This document shows, one piece after another, positions 8,910 to 17,141 of a DNA stretch of 64,000 nucleotides (its first letter is position 1; each line of letters opens with the position of its first letter). A program made the position numbers and the translations under genes. This stretch comes from Campylobacter taeniopygiae (GTDB lineage Bacteria > Campylobacterota > Campylobacteria > Campylobacterales > Campylobacteraceae). The notes beneath the pieces were generated by a model. It was given only the letters and a program-made list of their open reading frames with translations, searched no databases and had not been told where the DNA came from. Location of the stretch: assembly GCF_005406225.1 (NCBI RefSeq), contig NZ_NXLY01000002.1, positions 1-64,000 of the forward strand. The letters run 5' to 3'.

Positions 8910-9125
8910 ATGATCAAAAAAAGCAAACGTGACATGGCGTATGAAATTGATGTTGATGTAAGCACACTATATAACTGGAGAAAATATAAGCCTAATTTAT
9001 ATCGTATTGTCATGCTAGGATTTAAATTTGATGAACTTTTAGAAAAACAGAAAAAAGACTACGAAGAACTCCTTAATATGGAACAAAAAATACAAGAAGA
9101 AATCTCAAAATTTAACAAAGACTAA
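8910..9125 (+). CDS. Small helix-turn-helix protein (71 aa)
   Basis: A 71-residue basic protein. The N-terminal half (YEIDVDVSTLYNWRKYKPNLYRIVMLG) reads as a helix-turn-helix of the Cro/phage-repressor type, in which S-T-L-Y-N-W-R is the recognition helix. The C-terminal half is a charged coiled-coil-like helix (ELLEKQKKDYEELLNMEQKIQEE). AGGA lies just before the ATG and a TAGAAT -10-like element near 8880. It is probably a DNA-binding regulator or an orphan antitoxin-like repressor; I see no partner toxin beside it. By order the counterpart of Cj0422c. Confidence 0.7.
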   Translation: MIKKSKRDMAYEIDVDVSTLYNWRKYKPNLYRIVMLGFKFDELLEKQKKDYEELLNMEQKIQEEISKFNKD

Positions 9126-9179
9126 TTTTTAAGTTTTTTTATATAAAATTCTCAATTTTTATTATTTAAAGGTTGATTG

Positions 9180-10133
9180 ATGTTTTTTTTAGATTTTTTA
9201 AGTTATTTTAGTTTGATTTTTGAAATTTTAACGTTATTTTTAGCTTTTTATTTTAAAAATACGCGTATATTTTTTATCACTCTTGCTTTACTTATCTTTC
9301 ATTTGCCTTATTTTTTCAATAGTATATTTCAAGCTCACTTGTTTGTTTCTTTATTTTTGCCTTTGATTTTTGTTTTACTTGGAGTAAAAAAAATATCCAA
9401 TAAAATTTTAGAAAAAAGCAATCTTAGCTCTTTTTTAATCATCATTTTTATAGCAATTTTAGGTTTTATCCTTCCAAATAACACCAATTTCAATGCTAGT
9501 AATTTAGACTTTCATTTAAATTTAATTTTACTTAAACCGATCAATGAACTTGCTTTTTTATTTTTTATCCTTTGTGGTTTTATCTTGATTATACAAAGCT
9601 TTAAAAGAAAAGAATATTATCTTTTGTTAGCCTTTGTTGGAGCAAATTTGCAATTTCTATTTGATTTTTTTTGCGGTGTTAAATACTTTGAATTTGCTAG
9701 TTTGATTTTTTGCTTTGTTATTTTGTATCAAATATATCAAAATTTATTTTTTGATGCTTTGACAAAATTGCCCAATGAAAAAAAATTGATGCATTATCTT
9801 AAAGGAAAAGATCATTACATCATCGCCTTGCTTCATTTTAATGAATTGCGATACACTCAAGAATCTTATGTCAAGCTTATTTTAAAACAAATTGCTAAAA
9901 TTTTAAAACGCTTTAAGACAAAAATTTTTATACAAAACTATGATTTTATTTTAATTTTTGATGACAAAAATACTGCTTTAAATCATCTTGCTTTTCTAGA
10001 ATCGACTTTAAAAAATACAGAATTAAAATTAGAAAATGAAAGCTTTAAACCAGAATTTAAACTTATGTGGGAAGAAAATAAGGATAAAAGTTTAACTTAT
10101 ATTTTAGAAAATCTAAGAGAAAAGCTCTCTTAG
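9180..10133 (+). CDS. Membrane protein with degenerate GGDEF domain
   Basis: A 317-residue protein with six to seven hydrophobic helices (about residues 1-190) followed by a cytoplasmic domain. That domain opens with FFDALTKLPNEKKLMHYL (about 190-207), the classic first motif of GGDEF domains (D-LT-LPN---L). At the position where GG(D/E)EF should stand the sequence is QNYDFILIF (about 252-260), so the catalytic glycines and acid pair are missing, and the C-terminus is shortened. Diguanylate cyclase activity is therefore unlikely; it may be a sensor or scaffold. I start at ATG 9180, with AAAGG 7 nt upstream, not at the TTG one codon earlier. By order the counterpart of Cj0421c. Confidence 0.7.
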   Translation: MFFLDFLSYFSLIFEILTLFLAFYFKNTRIFFITLALLIFHLPYFFNSIFQAHLFVSLFLPLIFVLLGVKKISNKILEKSNLSSFLIIIFIAILGFILPNNTNFNASNLDFHLNLILLKPINELAFLFFILCGFILIIQSFKRKEYYLLLAFVGANLQFLFDFFCGVKYFEFASLIFCFVILYQIYQNLFFDALTKLPNEKKLMHYLKGKDHYIIALLHFNELRYTQESYVKLILKQIAKILKRFKTKIFIQNYDFILIFDDKNTALNHLAFLESTLKNTELKLENESFKPEFKLMWEENKDKSLTYILENLREKLS

Positions 10134-10141
10134 ATTTGATA

Positions 10142-10714
10142 TTATTTTTCGTTTGCTTCTGCATCAATACTTAAAGTAATATCATCACCTAAAGTAAGTG
10201 TAGAAGTTCCAGCGCCAAATTTAAATTCAGAACGCTTGATTTTTCCATTTAAAGAAAAACCTACTTTTTCTTTACCATCTTTTCCTTTAGCCATACCGCC
10301 TATTTCAGTATCTAAAACCACTTCTTTTGAAACTCCAGCTATAGTTAAGATCCCTGTCATTTTTCCTTTTTCTTTACTAAGTTTTTCATATTTTTTCATT
10401 ACAAATGTCATATCAGGATATTTTTTTGCTTTAAAAAAGTCATCTTGTCTTAAATGATTATCTCTAGTTTGATTATCAGTATTAACAGAGGCTACTTTGA
10501 TTACAGCTTCAAGTTTTTTAAATTCATAAGTTTTAGGATCAAAATCTATAACTGCACTATAATCTTGAAAATTTCCCTTTACGTTGCTGATTTGCAAATG
10601 TTTAATTTTAAAACCGATATCTGTGTGAGCTTTATCTAAAGTATATTCTTGTGCAAATAAACCTGTACTCAAGAAAGATGCAACAACTAAAGAGCTTAGT
10701 AGAATTTTTTTCAT
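10142..10714 (-). CDS. YceI-family periplasmic protein
   Basis: A 190-residue secreted protein: signal peptide MKKILLSSLVVASFLSTGLFA-Q, then the YceI lipocalin-like barrel. Family marks are YTLDKAHTDIGFKIKHL near the mature N-terminus, NHLRQDDFFKAKKYPDMTF in the middle and GFSLNGKIKRSEFKFGAG near the end. YceI proteins bind polyisoprenoids or similar lipids; their role in Campylobacter is not clear. A TATAAT hexamer on the minus strand (10753-10748) lies about 35 nt before the start, so the gene has its own promoter. Convergent with the GGDEF-like gene with only 8 bp between them. Counterpart of Cj0420. Confidence 0.93.
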   Translation of the reverse strand: MKKILLSSLVVASFLSTGLFAQEYTLDKAHTDIGFKIKHLQISNVKGNFQDYSAVIDFDPKTYEFKKLEAVIKVASVNTDNQTRDNHLRQDDFFKAKKYPDMTFVMKKYEKLSKEKGKMTGILTIAGVSKEVVLDTEIGGMAKGKDGKEKVGFSLNGKIKRSEFKFGAGTSTLTLGDDITLSIDAEANEK

Positions 10715-10747
10715 TTTTTTCCTTTAATAATAATTTTGGTCAAAGAA

Positions 10748-10753
10748 ATTATA
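10748..10753 (-). promoter_or_regulatory. -10 element of the yceI-like gene
   Basis: A perfect TATAAT on the minus strand, 33 nt before the ATG at 10714, embedded in the T-rich sequence usual for Campylobacter promoters. No clear -35 hexamer. Confidence 0.5.
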
Positions 10754-10781
10754 TGAAAGAAAAAATAATCAATAATTAATA

Positions 10782-11144
10782 TCAATTTAAAGTATTGAGT
10801 AAAAATTTCACAAAATCATCAAAATTTGGCAATTTTAAATCTTTCATTTCTCTTTGCTGTTTTCCCCACATACATTCTGGAAAATAAGCGTCATCTTTAA
10901 AACGAGCCATTACATGAAAATGAACTCTTGGAACATAGTTTGCAAATGAGGCTATATTGATTTTTTCTGGATTATAAAATTCAATCATAGCTTTTTCACA
11001 AAGTAAAATTTTATCAAAAAGTTCTCTTTGTAAATCACTTGGGCAATCGCTTAATTCTTTATGAGGATACTGAGTAAAAATCTTTATCCAAGGAATTTGA
11101 GACTCTTCTTTTTCTATGTAAATTAAATCGTTTTTATAAATCAT
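10782..11144 (-). CDS. HIT-family nucleotide-binding protein
   Basis: A 120-residue protein with the HIT core. The motif reads RVHFHVMAR where Hint/FHIT proteins have HVHLHVxPR: the catalytic middle His and the third His are kept and the first is Arg. Upstream PWIKIFTQYPHKELSDC matches the nucleotide-binding sheet. Proteins of this family hydrolyse nucleoside phosphoramidates or dinucleotides; the substrate is not known. Counterpart of Cj0419. Confidence 0.8.
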   Translation of the reverse strand: MIYKNDLIYIEKEESQIPWIKIFTQYPHKELSDCPSDLQRELFDKILLCEKAMIEFYNPEKINIASFANYVPRVHFHVMARFKDDAYFPECMWGKQQREMKDLKLPNFDDFVKFLLNTLN

Positions 11145-11245
11145 TTTTACGCCTTATTAAATTAAAATCATAAAAAATATTTTACAAAAATTATCAAATT
11201 TTTAAGATAAAATGGATAAAATTTAGAAAAACATTAGGAGAATAA

Positions 11246-11947
11246 ATGCAAATTGGCTTAAATTATAGCTCATATTATCATTTTAATCACTCTTCTAATG
11301 ACTCAAAAAATGGTAATTCTATAGACTTAAAAGATAATGATTCTATAGATGCGAAAAATGACGATGATACCTCATCTAGCGAAAATAATCAACAAGATAC
11401 ACAAATGATCAATGGCGTTAAACTTGACGCTAAACAAATTCAGCAACTTAGAGAACTCCAAAATATAGATAGAAATGTAAAAGCACATGAAGCCGCGCAT
11501 CAAGCCGCTGGTGGTGGATTAGCTGGAGCTGCAAGTTTTACTTACACTAGAGGACCTGATAATCAAATGTATGCTACTGCAGGTGAAGTTCCTATCAGTA
11601 TGCAAAAAGGAAACACTCCTGAAGAAACGATAGCTAATGCTCGTCAAATAGTAGCCGCAGCTATGGCCCCCGCAGATCCTAGCCCACAAGATTACAAAGT
11701 GGCTGCAAATGCAACAAAAATGGAATTTGAAGCTAGAGCAGAAGCGATGAAAATAAAAGCTGAAGAAGCTAAAGAAAAAGAAGAGGAAAATAAGGAAAAA
11801 ACAGAAGAATCAGATAATGTAGATTCAAAAAATTCTAAACAATCATCCCCTGATGAAACCGCGGATAAAAAATTTAAAAAATTCGTTGCTACAACTTATC
11901 AGCAAAATTCTAAAAATAATTACATTCATTTTAGTATCGCTTCTTGA
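11246..11947 (+). CDS. SprA-related putative metalloprotease (HExxH)
   Basis: A 233-residue protein without signal peptide. The first 60 residues are Ser/Asp/Asn-rich and probably disordered. The conserved core begins KLDAKQIQQLRELQ and contains VKAHEAAHQAAGGG, an HExxH zinc-protease motif (about residues 84-88), then a Gly/Ala-rich stretch and YATAGEVPISM. This is the organisation of the SprA-related family (Pfam PF12118, from memory). The last 80 residues are a Lys/Glu-rich helix. AGGAG precedes the ATG. Catalysis is inferred only from the motif. Counterpart of Cj0418c. Confidence 0.75.
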   Translation: MQIGLNYSSYYHFNHSSNDSKNGNSIDLKDNDSIDAKNDDDTSSSENNQQDTQMINGVKLDAKQIQQLRELQNIDRNVKAHEAAHQAAGGGLAGAASFTYTRGPDNQMYATAGEVPISMQKGNTPEETIANARQIVAAAMAPADPSPQDYKVAANATKMEFEARAEAMKIKAEEAKEKEEENKEKTEESDNVDSKNSKQSSPDETADKKFKKFVATTYQQNSKNNYIHFSIAS

Positions 11948-12016
11948 TACTCTAAATATACTTTGATTTTATTTATTTTGATGCAAAAAAATACTAAGAC
12001 ATTGTATCATCAATAA

Positions 12017-12040
12017 GCTTGAAAGCAAAAGCTTTCAAGC
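12017..12040. terminator. Hairpin at the end of the gluconate dehydrogenase operon
   Basis: A perfect 10-bp inverted repeat (GCTTGAAAGC / GCTTTCAAGC) with a four-base loop overlaps the stop codon of the large subunit gene. On the minus strand it is followed by CTTATTGATG, so the T-tail is poor; it may also stop transcription from the convergent gene, where AAGAATTTTT follows. Confidence 0.55.
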
Positions 12041-13756
12041 AAGAATTTTTCCACTTTTATGATATTTCAAAATCCCTTCAGCGCAACGATAAGCCAAAGC
12101 TCCTACAGTATCTGTTGGATTGTAACCACCATTGTGTTGGAAATTGCCAGCGCCTACAACAAAAAGATTATCCGCATCCCAATGTTGCAAATAAGTATTT
12201 ACAACACTCATTTCAGGATTTGCACCCATGGTTGTTCCACCAGTATTATGAGTGGTTTGATAAGGCACAATGCTATAATTTTTAAGATAAGAACCTTTTT
12301 TAATTGATTTTACACCTTTCATTCTTTGTGCTATTTGAGCTGTTTTATCTGTAATGAATTTATTTAAAGCTCTGTCTTGATCTGTAAAATTATAAGTTAA
12401 GCGTAAAAGTGGCATCCCGAAAGCATCTTTATAAGTCGGATCTAAACTTAAATAATTATTTTTATGTGGTAAAGAAGCCCCTAAAGAACCTATGGTTATC
12501 GAACGCGTATAGCTTTCATTAAAAATTTTCTTAAATTGTTCACCCCATTTAGGTGCTCCCTTAGGTAAGGCAACTGATTCATTTGGAGTTGTTCCTTTTT
12601 GTGTTACTAATAAAGCCGCACCATGAAGAAATTTTTCTTTAGAGTGATCAAAATTATCTGCATTAAAATCATCGCAAGTTGTCCCCAAAGAACCAGAACC
12701 CATAAAAGTATTAAACTGCTCATCAAAAAAAGCAGTGCTAGAGGCTCTTATTTGATAGCAATAGTTTTTACCCAAAGTACCCTTGCCTGTTTTTGGATCG
12801 TATTGTGTTCCAATATCACTCACCATTAAAAGTTTAGCATTATTAAATACAAAACTTGTAAGCACGACTATATCAGCAGGTTGAATATATTCTTTCATAG
12901 TTCGAGTATCTACAAATTTAACTCCTGTAACCTTGCCGTCTTTTTTTAGAATTTGCGTAACATTGCTATAAGTGCGTATGGTATATTTACCTGTACTCAT
13001 AGCTTTAGGAATAACCGTTGTTATAGGACTTGCCTTTGCTCCATATTCACAACCATATCTTTCGCAAAAAGAGCAGTATTCACAAGGAGCTAATTCTTGA
13101 CCATCTGGATTGACATAACTGGATCTAGAAGTGCCTGCTGGCAAACGGTAAGTATGCAAATTCATCTCTTTTGCCGCATTTTCAAAACGTTTGAGTATTT
13201 TTGTATTTTCTAAAGGTTTTTGAGGATAAGGACTTGATCTAAAAGAACCCATTTTTTCAGCAAGTGGGTTTGGCTCTCCAGAAATTCCACAAGTTTTTTC
13301 AAATTTATCATAATAAGGCTCCATATCCTCATAAGTTAAGCCCCAATCTTGCAAAGTATAATCATCGCCTAATTTATTTCCATATCGCTTAAAACTTCTA
13401 CTTTTGATTTCAAAATCATAAGGAGTAAATCTAAATGTATGTCCACTCCAATGGACTCCAGCGCCACCGACATTGTTTCCAAGCAAAAAAGAGCCGAGTT
13501 TTCTCATTGGTAAAGCAAGTTCTCCAGGACTATGGCAAAAAGTTAAAGTATCCTTAGAACAATCTTGCATTAAACCATAATTAACTCCATATCTCCAAGC
13601 ATCATGGATAAAATTAAAATTTTCAGTACTTTGCATATGCCCTCGTTCTAAACTAAGGACATGAAGTCCAGCCTTTGTAAGTTCTGCAGCTATAATACCG
13701 CCTGTCCAACCTGCGCCTACTGTTACCACATCTATCTTTTTTAATACTTCAGCCAT
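12035..13756 (-). CDS. Gluconate 2-dehydrogenase flavoprotein subunit (GMC family)
   Basis: A 573-residue GMC oxidoreductase. The FAD-binding motif VGAGWTGGIIAAEL is at residues 13-26, GNNVGGAGVHWSG at about 93-105, and the active-site end GAGNFQHNGGYNPTDTVGALAYR near 535-557 holds the catalytic His. Residues 225-236 carry four cysteines (CEYCSFCERYGC), a pattern I know from membrane dehydrogenases such as fructose dehydrogenase, where it binds an iron-sulfur cluster. It follows the small Tat-dependent subunit after 1 bp. In C. jejuni the Cj0414/Cj0415 pair oxidises gluconate to 2-ketogluconate and feeds the respiratory chain. The large subunit has no signal of its own and would be carried across by its partner. 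Confidence 0.88.
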   Translation of the reverse strand: MAEVLKKIDVVTVGAGWTGGIIAAELTKAGLHVLSLERGHMQSTENFNFIHDAWRYGVNYGLMQDCSKDTLTFCHSPGELALPMRKLGSFLLGNNVGGAGVHWSGHTFRFTPYDFEIKSRSFKRYGNKLGDDYTLQDWGLTYEDMEPYYDKFEKTCGISGEPNPLAEKMGSFRSSPYPQKPLENTKILKRFENAAKEMNLHTYRLPAGTSRSSYVNPDGQELAPCEYCSFCERYGCEYGAKASPITTVIPKAMSTGKYTIRTYSNVTQILKKDGKVTGVKFVDTRTMKEYIQPADIVVLTSFVFNNAKLLMVSDIGTQYDPKTGKGTLGKNYCYQIRASSTAFFDEQFNTFMGSGSLGTTCDDFNADNFDHSKEKFLHGAALLVTQKGTTPNESVALPKGAPKWGEQFKKIFNESYTRSITIGSLGASLPHKNNYLSLDPTYKDAFGMPLLRLTYNFTDQDRALNKFITDKTAQIAQRMKGVKSIKKGSYLKNYSIVPYQTTHNTGGTTMGANPEMSVVNTYLQHWDADNLFVVGAGNFQHNGGYNPTDTVGALAYRCAEGILKYHKSGKILA

Positions 13757-13757
13757 T

Positions 13758-14486
13758 TTAATCCTCCATATCTGCTAAACCCACAGGTTCGATATTAAAA
13801 AATTCATCACTTGAAATTTTATCAATATAACTCATTTGAGCACCAGGATACTGCATCATTCTCCAACCATTTTTATTGTCATTTCCACCATAAATTGGAT
13901 CTGCTAAAACACCTGCAATTGTCATTTCTCTTAAAAGGGTAAAAAAATAAGAAGATTTAAAACCTACAGTTTGAATTTTACCTTTTTCAAAATCTCTTAA
14001 AATTTCATCTTGCTCTTTTCCCCTAAGCGAAGAAAAAGATTTTTTATAACGTTTTTTAGCATTTTCTTCAAGAGCATGAACACCCTCTAAAAAAATATCC
14101 TTACGTTTCATAGGGGTTTGATATCCTTGCTCTTTTTTGCCATCTATAAAAGGCCCTTGCATATATTCTCTATCATTGTATCCATACGCCGAGGCTAATT
14201 GATTATCAATAAAATAAGGAACACCTAGACCAATAGCTCCTTCTCCTTGCTTATCCTTAGGATAAATTCTTTCACAAGCTGCACTCAGAGTATCAAATTC
14301 AGTTTGAGTTTGAAAAAACATTCTGCCTCTAATTTTGTTTGATTTAGTTTGTAAAGATTTTGGAGAACCTGTAAGCTCTGCTGCTTTTAATACAGCACCA
14401 CCACCTAAAGTACTTGCAGCTACAACAGAGCCACCCAGAAGTCCTAATTTAAAGAAACTTCTTCTATCTATAATATTATCTTGCAT
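13758..14486 (-). CDS. Gluconate 2-dehydrogenase small subunit (Tat substrate)
   Basis: A 242-residue protein of the gluconate 2-dehydrogenase subunit 3 family. The N-terminus DRRSFFKLGLLGGSVVAASTLGGG is a twin-arginine signal (RRSFFK), so the folded complex is exported by Tat. The mature part contains FDTLSAACERIYPKD, typical of the family, and ends with a segment GWRMMQYPGAQMSY. A good AAAGGAG site precedes the ATG and a CATAAT-like -10 is about 20 nt farther upstream. It leads the two-gene operon; no cytochrome c subunit gene is adjacent. Confidence 0.88.
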   Translation of the reverse strand: MQDNIIDRRSFFKLGLLGGSVVAASTLGGGAVLKAAELTGSPKSLQTKSNKIRGRMFFQTQTEFDTLSAACERIYPKDKQGEGAIGLGVPYFIDNQLASAYGYNDREYMQGPFIDGKKEQGYQTPMKRKDIFLEGVHALEENAKKRYKKSFSSLRGKEQDEILRDFEKGKIQTVGFKSSYFFTLLREMTIAGVLADPIYGGNDNKNGWRMMQYPGAQMSYIDKISSDEFFNIEPVGLADMED

Positions 14487-14590
14487 TTTGTTTCTCCTTT
14501 ACATACGCAATTAAGATTATGTTACTCTTATTAATATTAACTAGACTTTAAATTAGAAAAATAATAAATATTACTAAAATTGATGGGGAG

Positions 14591-14618
14591 CTATAGAAAT
14601 TCTAATAAATTTCTATAG
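14591..14618. terminator. Perfect inverted repeat at the end of the Sel1-repeat gene
   Basis: Arms CTATAGAAATT and AATTTCTATAG (11 bp, no mismatch) flank a 6-base loop that contains the stop codon of the Sel1-repeat gene. On the minus strand the sequence after it is CTCCCC and not T-rich, so it may act as an mRNA 3'-end stabiliser as well as a weak terminator. Confidence 0.45.
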
Positions 14619-15312
14619 TTTTAGAGTTTAATTCTTTATAAGCAGCACAAGCTTCTTTATGTTTTTTATCACAAGCCATACCAAAATAAATTTTAGCCTT
14701 TTGCAAATCTTTTGTTTCAAGCTGGTTGTAGCGTCCAAGAAGATAACACGCTTCAGCATAGCCTAAATTGCAAGCTTTAAAATAAAAAGATAGGGAATAT
14801 TTTACATTTTGCCTTACCAATTCCCCTTTTTCATATAAAAAACCCAATTTATAACAAGCAGCAGCGTCTTTTAACTGACAAGATTTTTTGTAAAAATAAG
14901 TCGCCATCTTTCCATCTTTATCTTTTTCATAAAAAAGAGCTATATTGTTACAACTTTTCACATCTCCTAAATTACATGCTTTATTAAAAGCCAAAATTGA
15001 TTCGTTGGCATAGCCTTGATTTTGCAAAATAAGCCCCATGTTAAAACAGGCTTCAGGCAAACCTAAATTACATGCTTTATTATAAAGTTTATAAGCAGCG
15101 TTAAGATCTCTTGAAATTCCTTGAGCATTTTCAAGCATATAAGCCATAGAAAAACAAGATTTTGCACTATCTTTTTCGCAAAGTTTTTTAAACATATCAT
15201 ACGCTTTAGAAAATTTATTTTCTTCATAAAGCTGCAAGGCTCTTTCTAAATCACTAAAAGCAAAAACGAAACTGCAGTAAATCGATATTAAAATTAGAAT
15301 TCTTTTTAGCAT
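14602..15312 (-). CDS. Cys-rich Sel1-repeat periplasmic protein (Hcp-like)
   Basis: A 236-residue secreted protein: a hydrophobic signal (MLKRILILISIYCSFVFA), then about six Sel1/TPR-type repeats of 32 to 36 residues. Most repeats carry paired cysteines in the form A-C-x7-A-C-(F/Y)-x-(L/M)-G, as in Helicobacter cysteine-rich proteins, where the pairs form disulfides. Such solenoids bind proteins or peptidoglycan fragments; the ligand here is unknown. It follows the dynamin pair on the same strand by 2 bp, which suggests co-transcription. Counterpart of Cj0413. Confidence 0.82.
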   Translation of the reverse strand: MLKRILILISIYCSFVFAFSDLERALQLYEENKFSKAYDMFKKLCEKDSAKSCFSMAYMLENAQGISRDLNAAYKLYNKACNLGLPEACFNMGLILQNQGYANESILAFNKACNLGDVKSCNNIALFYEKDKDGKMATYFYKKSCQLKDAAACYKLGFLYEKGELVRQNVKYSLSFYFKACNLGYAEACYLLGRYNQLETKDLQKAKIYFGMACDKKHKEACAAYKELNSKTIEIY

Positions 15313-15314
15313 TT

Positions 15315-17141
15315 TTATCCCTTTAAAAGTTCGAAAGATTTAATAATTTGGTTTTTTCTTCTATCAAGTTCTGTTTTTTTAAGCTCTATAAAATGTTTTT
15401 TATTTTCGATTAAAATTTTATTGTCCTTAAAAAAATTCTTGATCATTTTTATAATAACTGGCTTATCAATCAATAAATTTTCAAATTCATAAACATTAAG
15501 CTCCTTTAAAACCCTTTCATAAATTTCACTTTTTTTGGGATAAAATAAAGCAAATTCGGAGCTATCTAACTCATAAAGAGTGCGACTTTGATTTATTTTA
15601 TCACTTAAAAAGCTAAGGGTGAGTCTTGTCGCGTTTTCATAATTTGCAAAAGCTTTTAAATTGAGTTTTTCAAAAAATAAATCAAGCTCTAATGCATTTT
15701 TAAACAAAAGTTCTTTAAAGTCTTTTAAAAAATATTCTTCACTCGCATTTGAAAAAACTCTAAGCTCACTAAAATTTCTATCGCTTTGAAAAACATTATC
15801 TTTTTGAATGTTTGAAAATTCTGATTTAAAAAATAAAATTTTCTTTTCCAAAACATTTACCAAATTGACTAAATTTTCCTTAATTTGCTCAAAAGAATGA
15901 TAAATTTCATTTTTAATTTTTTTAAATTCTTTATTCATAGAATCCGAATGATAAAACATCGATAAATAAGTATCATCAGTTGAAATGTAAGGTATTTTAT
16001 AGGCATATTTTACGTATAAATTTTTTGTTAAAATTTTTTTTGATTTTTGATAAAAATAAGCTTCTTTTTCTTTAATGCAATTAAAAATTTCATTTGAAAT
16101 TTTTTCACCGATACTTTTTAATTGATTTAAAATTTGATGATTTAAAATTTCAATTTCTTTTAAAAATCCTTCATATATAGAATTTGCATGTTCTTCATAA
16201 GTTTGAAAATTTAAAAAAAGTTGATCAAAAATATCTAAAAAAAGCTTATTTTCATTGTCTAAAATTTTGCATAAATTAAATATTTTCCTTCTTGTAAATT
16301 TTTCCTTTACTTTTTGATCATCGATAGATTGTAAAAAATCAATTAAAAGTTCAAAATTAGAATGCTTATAGCTTTCTTGAATTTTAGCTTCTTTGCAAGA
16401 TATAGCGATAATATCTTTAAAATATTGAGAAAAATTTTTTCTAACATAATTTAAAACATTATCCAGTTCTTGTTCATTTAATTTATCTTTTTGATTTAAA
16501 ACACAAATACTATATTCGCCCAAAATTTCCGTATTTTCCTTGATAACCTCTTCTTCGCTTTTTTTTCCTGCATTATCAATTAAACTTAACCAAATAGCTG
16601 CATGGATATTTTTTAACTCGCTTAGTGTGGTTAAGGTATCATTTTCGTTTGCATTCAAACCAGGAGTATCAATAAGAGTGATTTTTTTCAATAAAGGCAC
16701 CGGAGCAAAAATGTGTAAATTTTTAGCCTTTTTAATCTCATTTCTTTGATCTGTATATAAAGCAAGATTTTCTATTTCAGTAATCAAATCGCTACCATCT
16801 TCAAATTCCACTCTTAAAAAGTATTCTTTTGCATAATGTAAAAAAGTTGGCTTAAAAGTTACAGGAATGACGCCTGTAGGCAAACATTCTTTTTTTAAGA
16901 TCAAATTTAAAAGACTTGATTTGCCGCTAGAAAATTGCCCGATAATTGCTATATTGATATTTTTATCTAATGAAAAACATAACTCTTTCAATTCTTTGCT
17001 TAATTCACGACTTGGATGCATAAAAGGTTCATTAAGATTTTGACAAATTGTTTTAATTTTTCCGCTAAAACTATCATCATAATAATTAATATAAGCTTTT
17101 TCATAAGAACTTATAAAATCATTTAAAATATTAATTTGCAT
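15315..17141 (-). CDS. Dynamin-like GTPase, DLP2-type
   Basis: A 608-residue bacterial dynamin-like protein. The P-loop GQFSSGKSSL is at residues 69-78, the switch threonine lies in PTGVIPVTFKP and G3 is DTPGLNANEND; the base-recognition site reads NQKDK. A long helical stalk follows (about 290 to 600) with no obvious transmembrane segment. It starts 11 bp inside the end of the DLP1-type gene. In C. jejuni, DLP1 and DLP2 (Cj0411/Cj0412) form a heterotetramer that binds and tethers membranes; that knowledge is carried over by homology and gene order. Confidence 0.87.
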   Translation of the reverse strand: MQINILNDFISSYEKAYINYYDDSFSGKIKTICQNLNEPFMHPSRELSKELKELCFSLDKNINIAIIGQFSSGKSSLLNLILKKECLPTGVIPVTFKPTFLHYAKEYFLRVEFEDGSDLITEIENLALYTDQRNEIKKAKNLHIFAPVPLLKKITLIDTPGLNANENDTLTTLSELKNIHAAIWLSLIDNAGKKSEEEVIKENTEILGEYSICVLNQKDKLNEQELDNVLNYVRKNFSQYFKDIIAISCKEAKIQESYKHSNFELLIDFLQSIDDQKVKEKFTRRKIFNLCKILDNENKLFLDIFDQLFLNFQTYEEHANSIYEGFLKEIEILNHQILNQLKSIGEKISNEIFNCIKEKEAYFYQKSKKILTKNLYVKYAYKIPYISTDDTYLSMFYHSDSMNKEFKKIKNEIYHSFEQIKENLVNLVNVLEKKILFFKSEFSNIQKDNVFQSDRNFSELRVFSNASEEYFLKDFKELLFKNALELDLFFEKLNLKAFANYENATRLTLSFLSDKINQSRTLYELDSSEFALFYPKKSEIYERVLKELNVYEFENLLIDKPVIIKMIKNFFKDNKILIENKKHFIELKKTELDRRKNQIIKSFELLKG

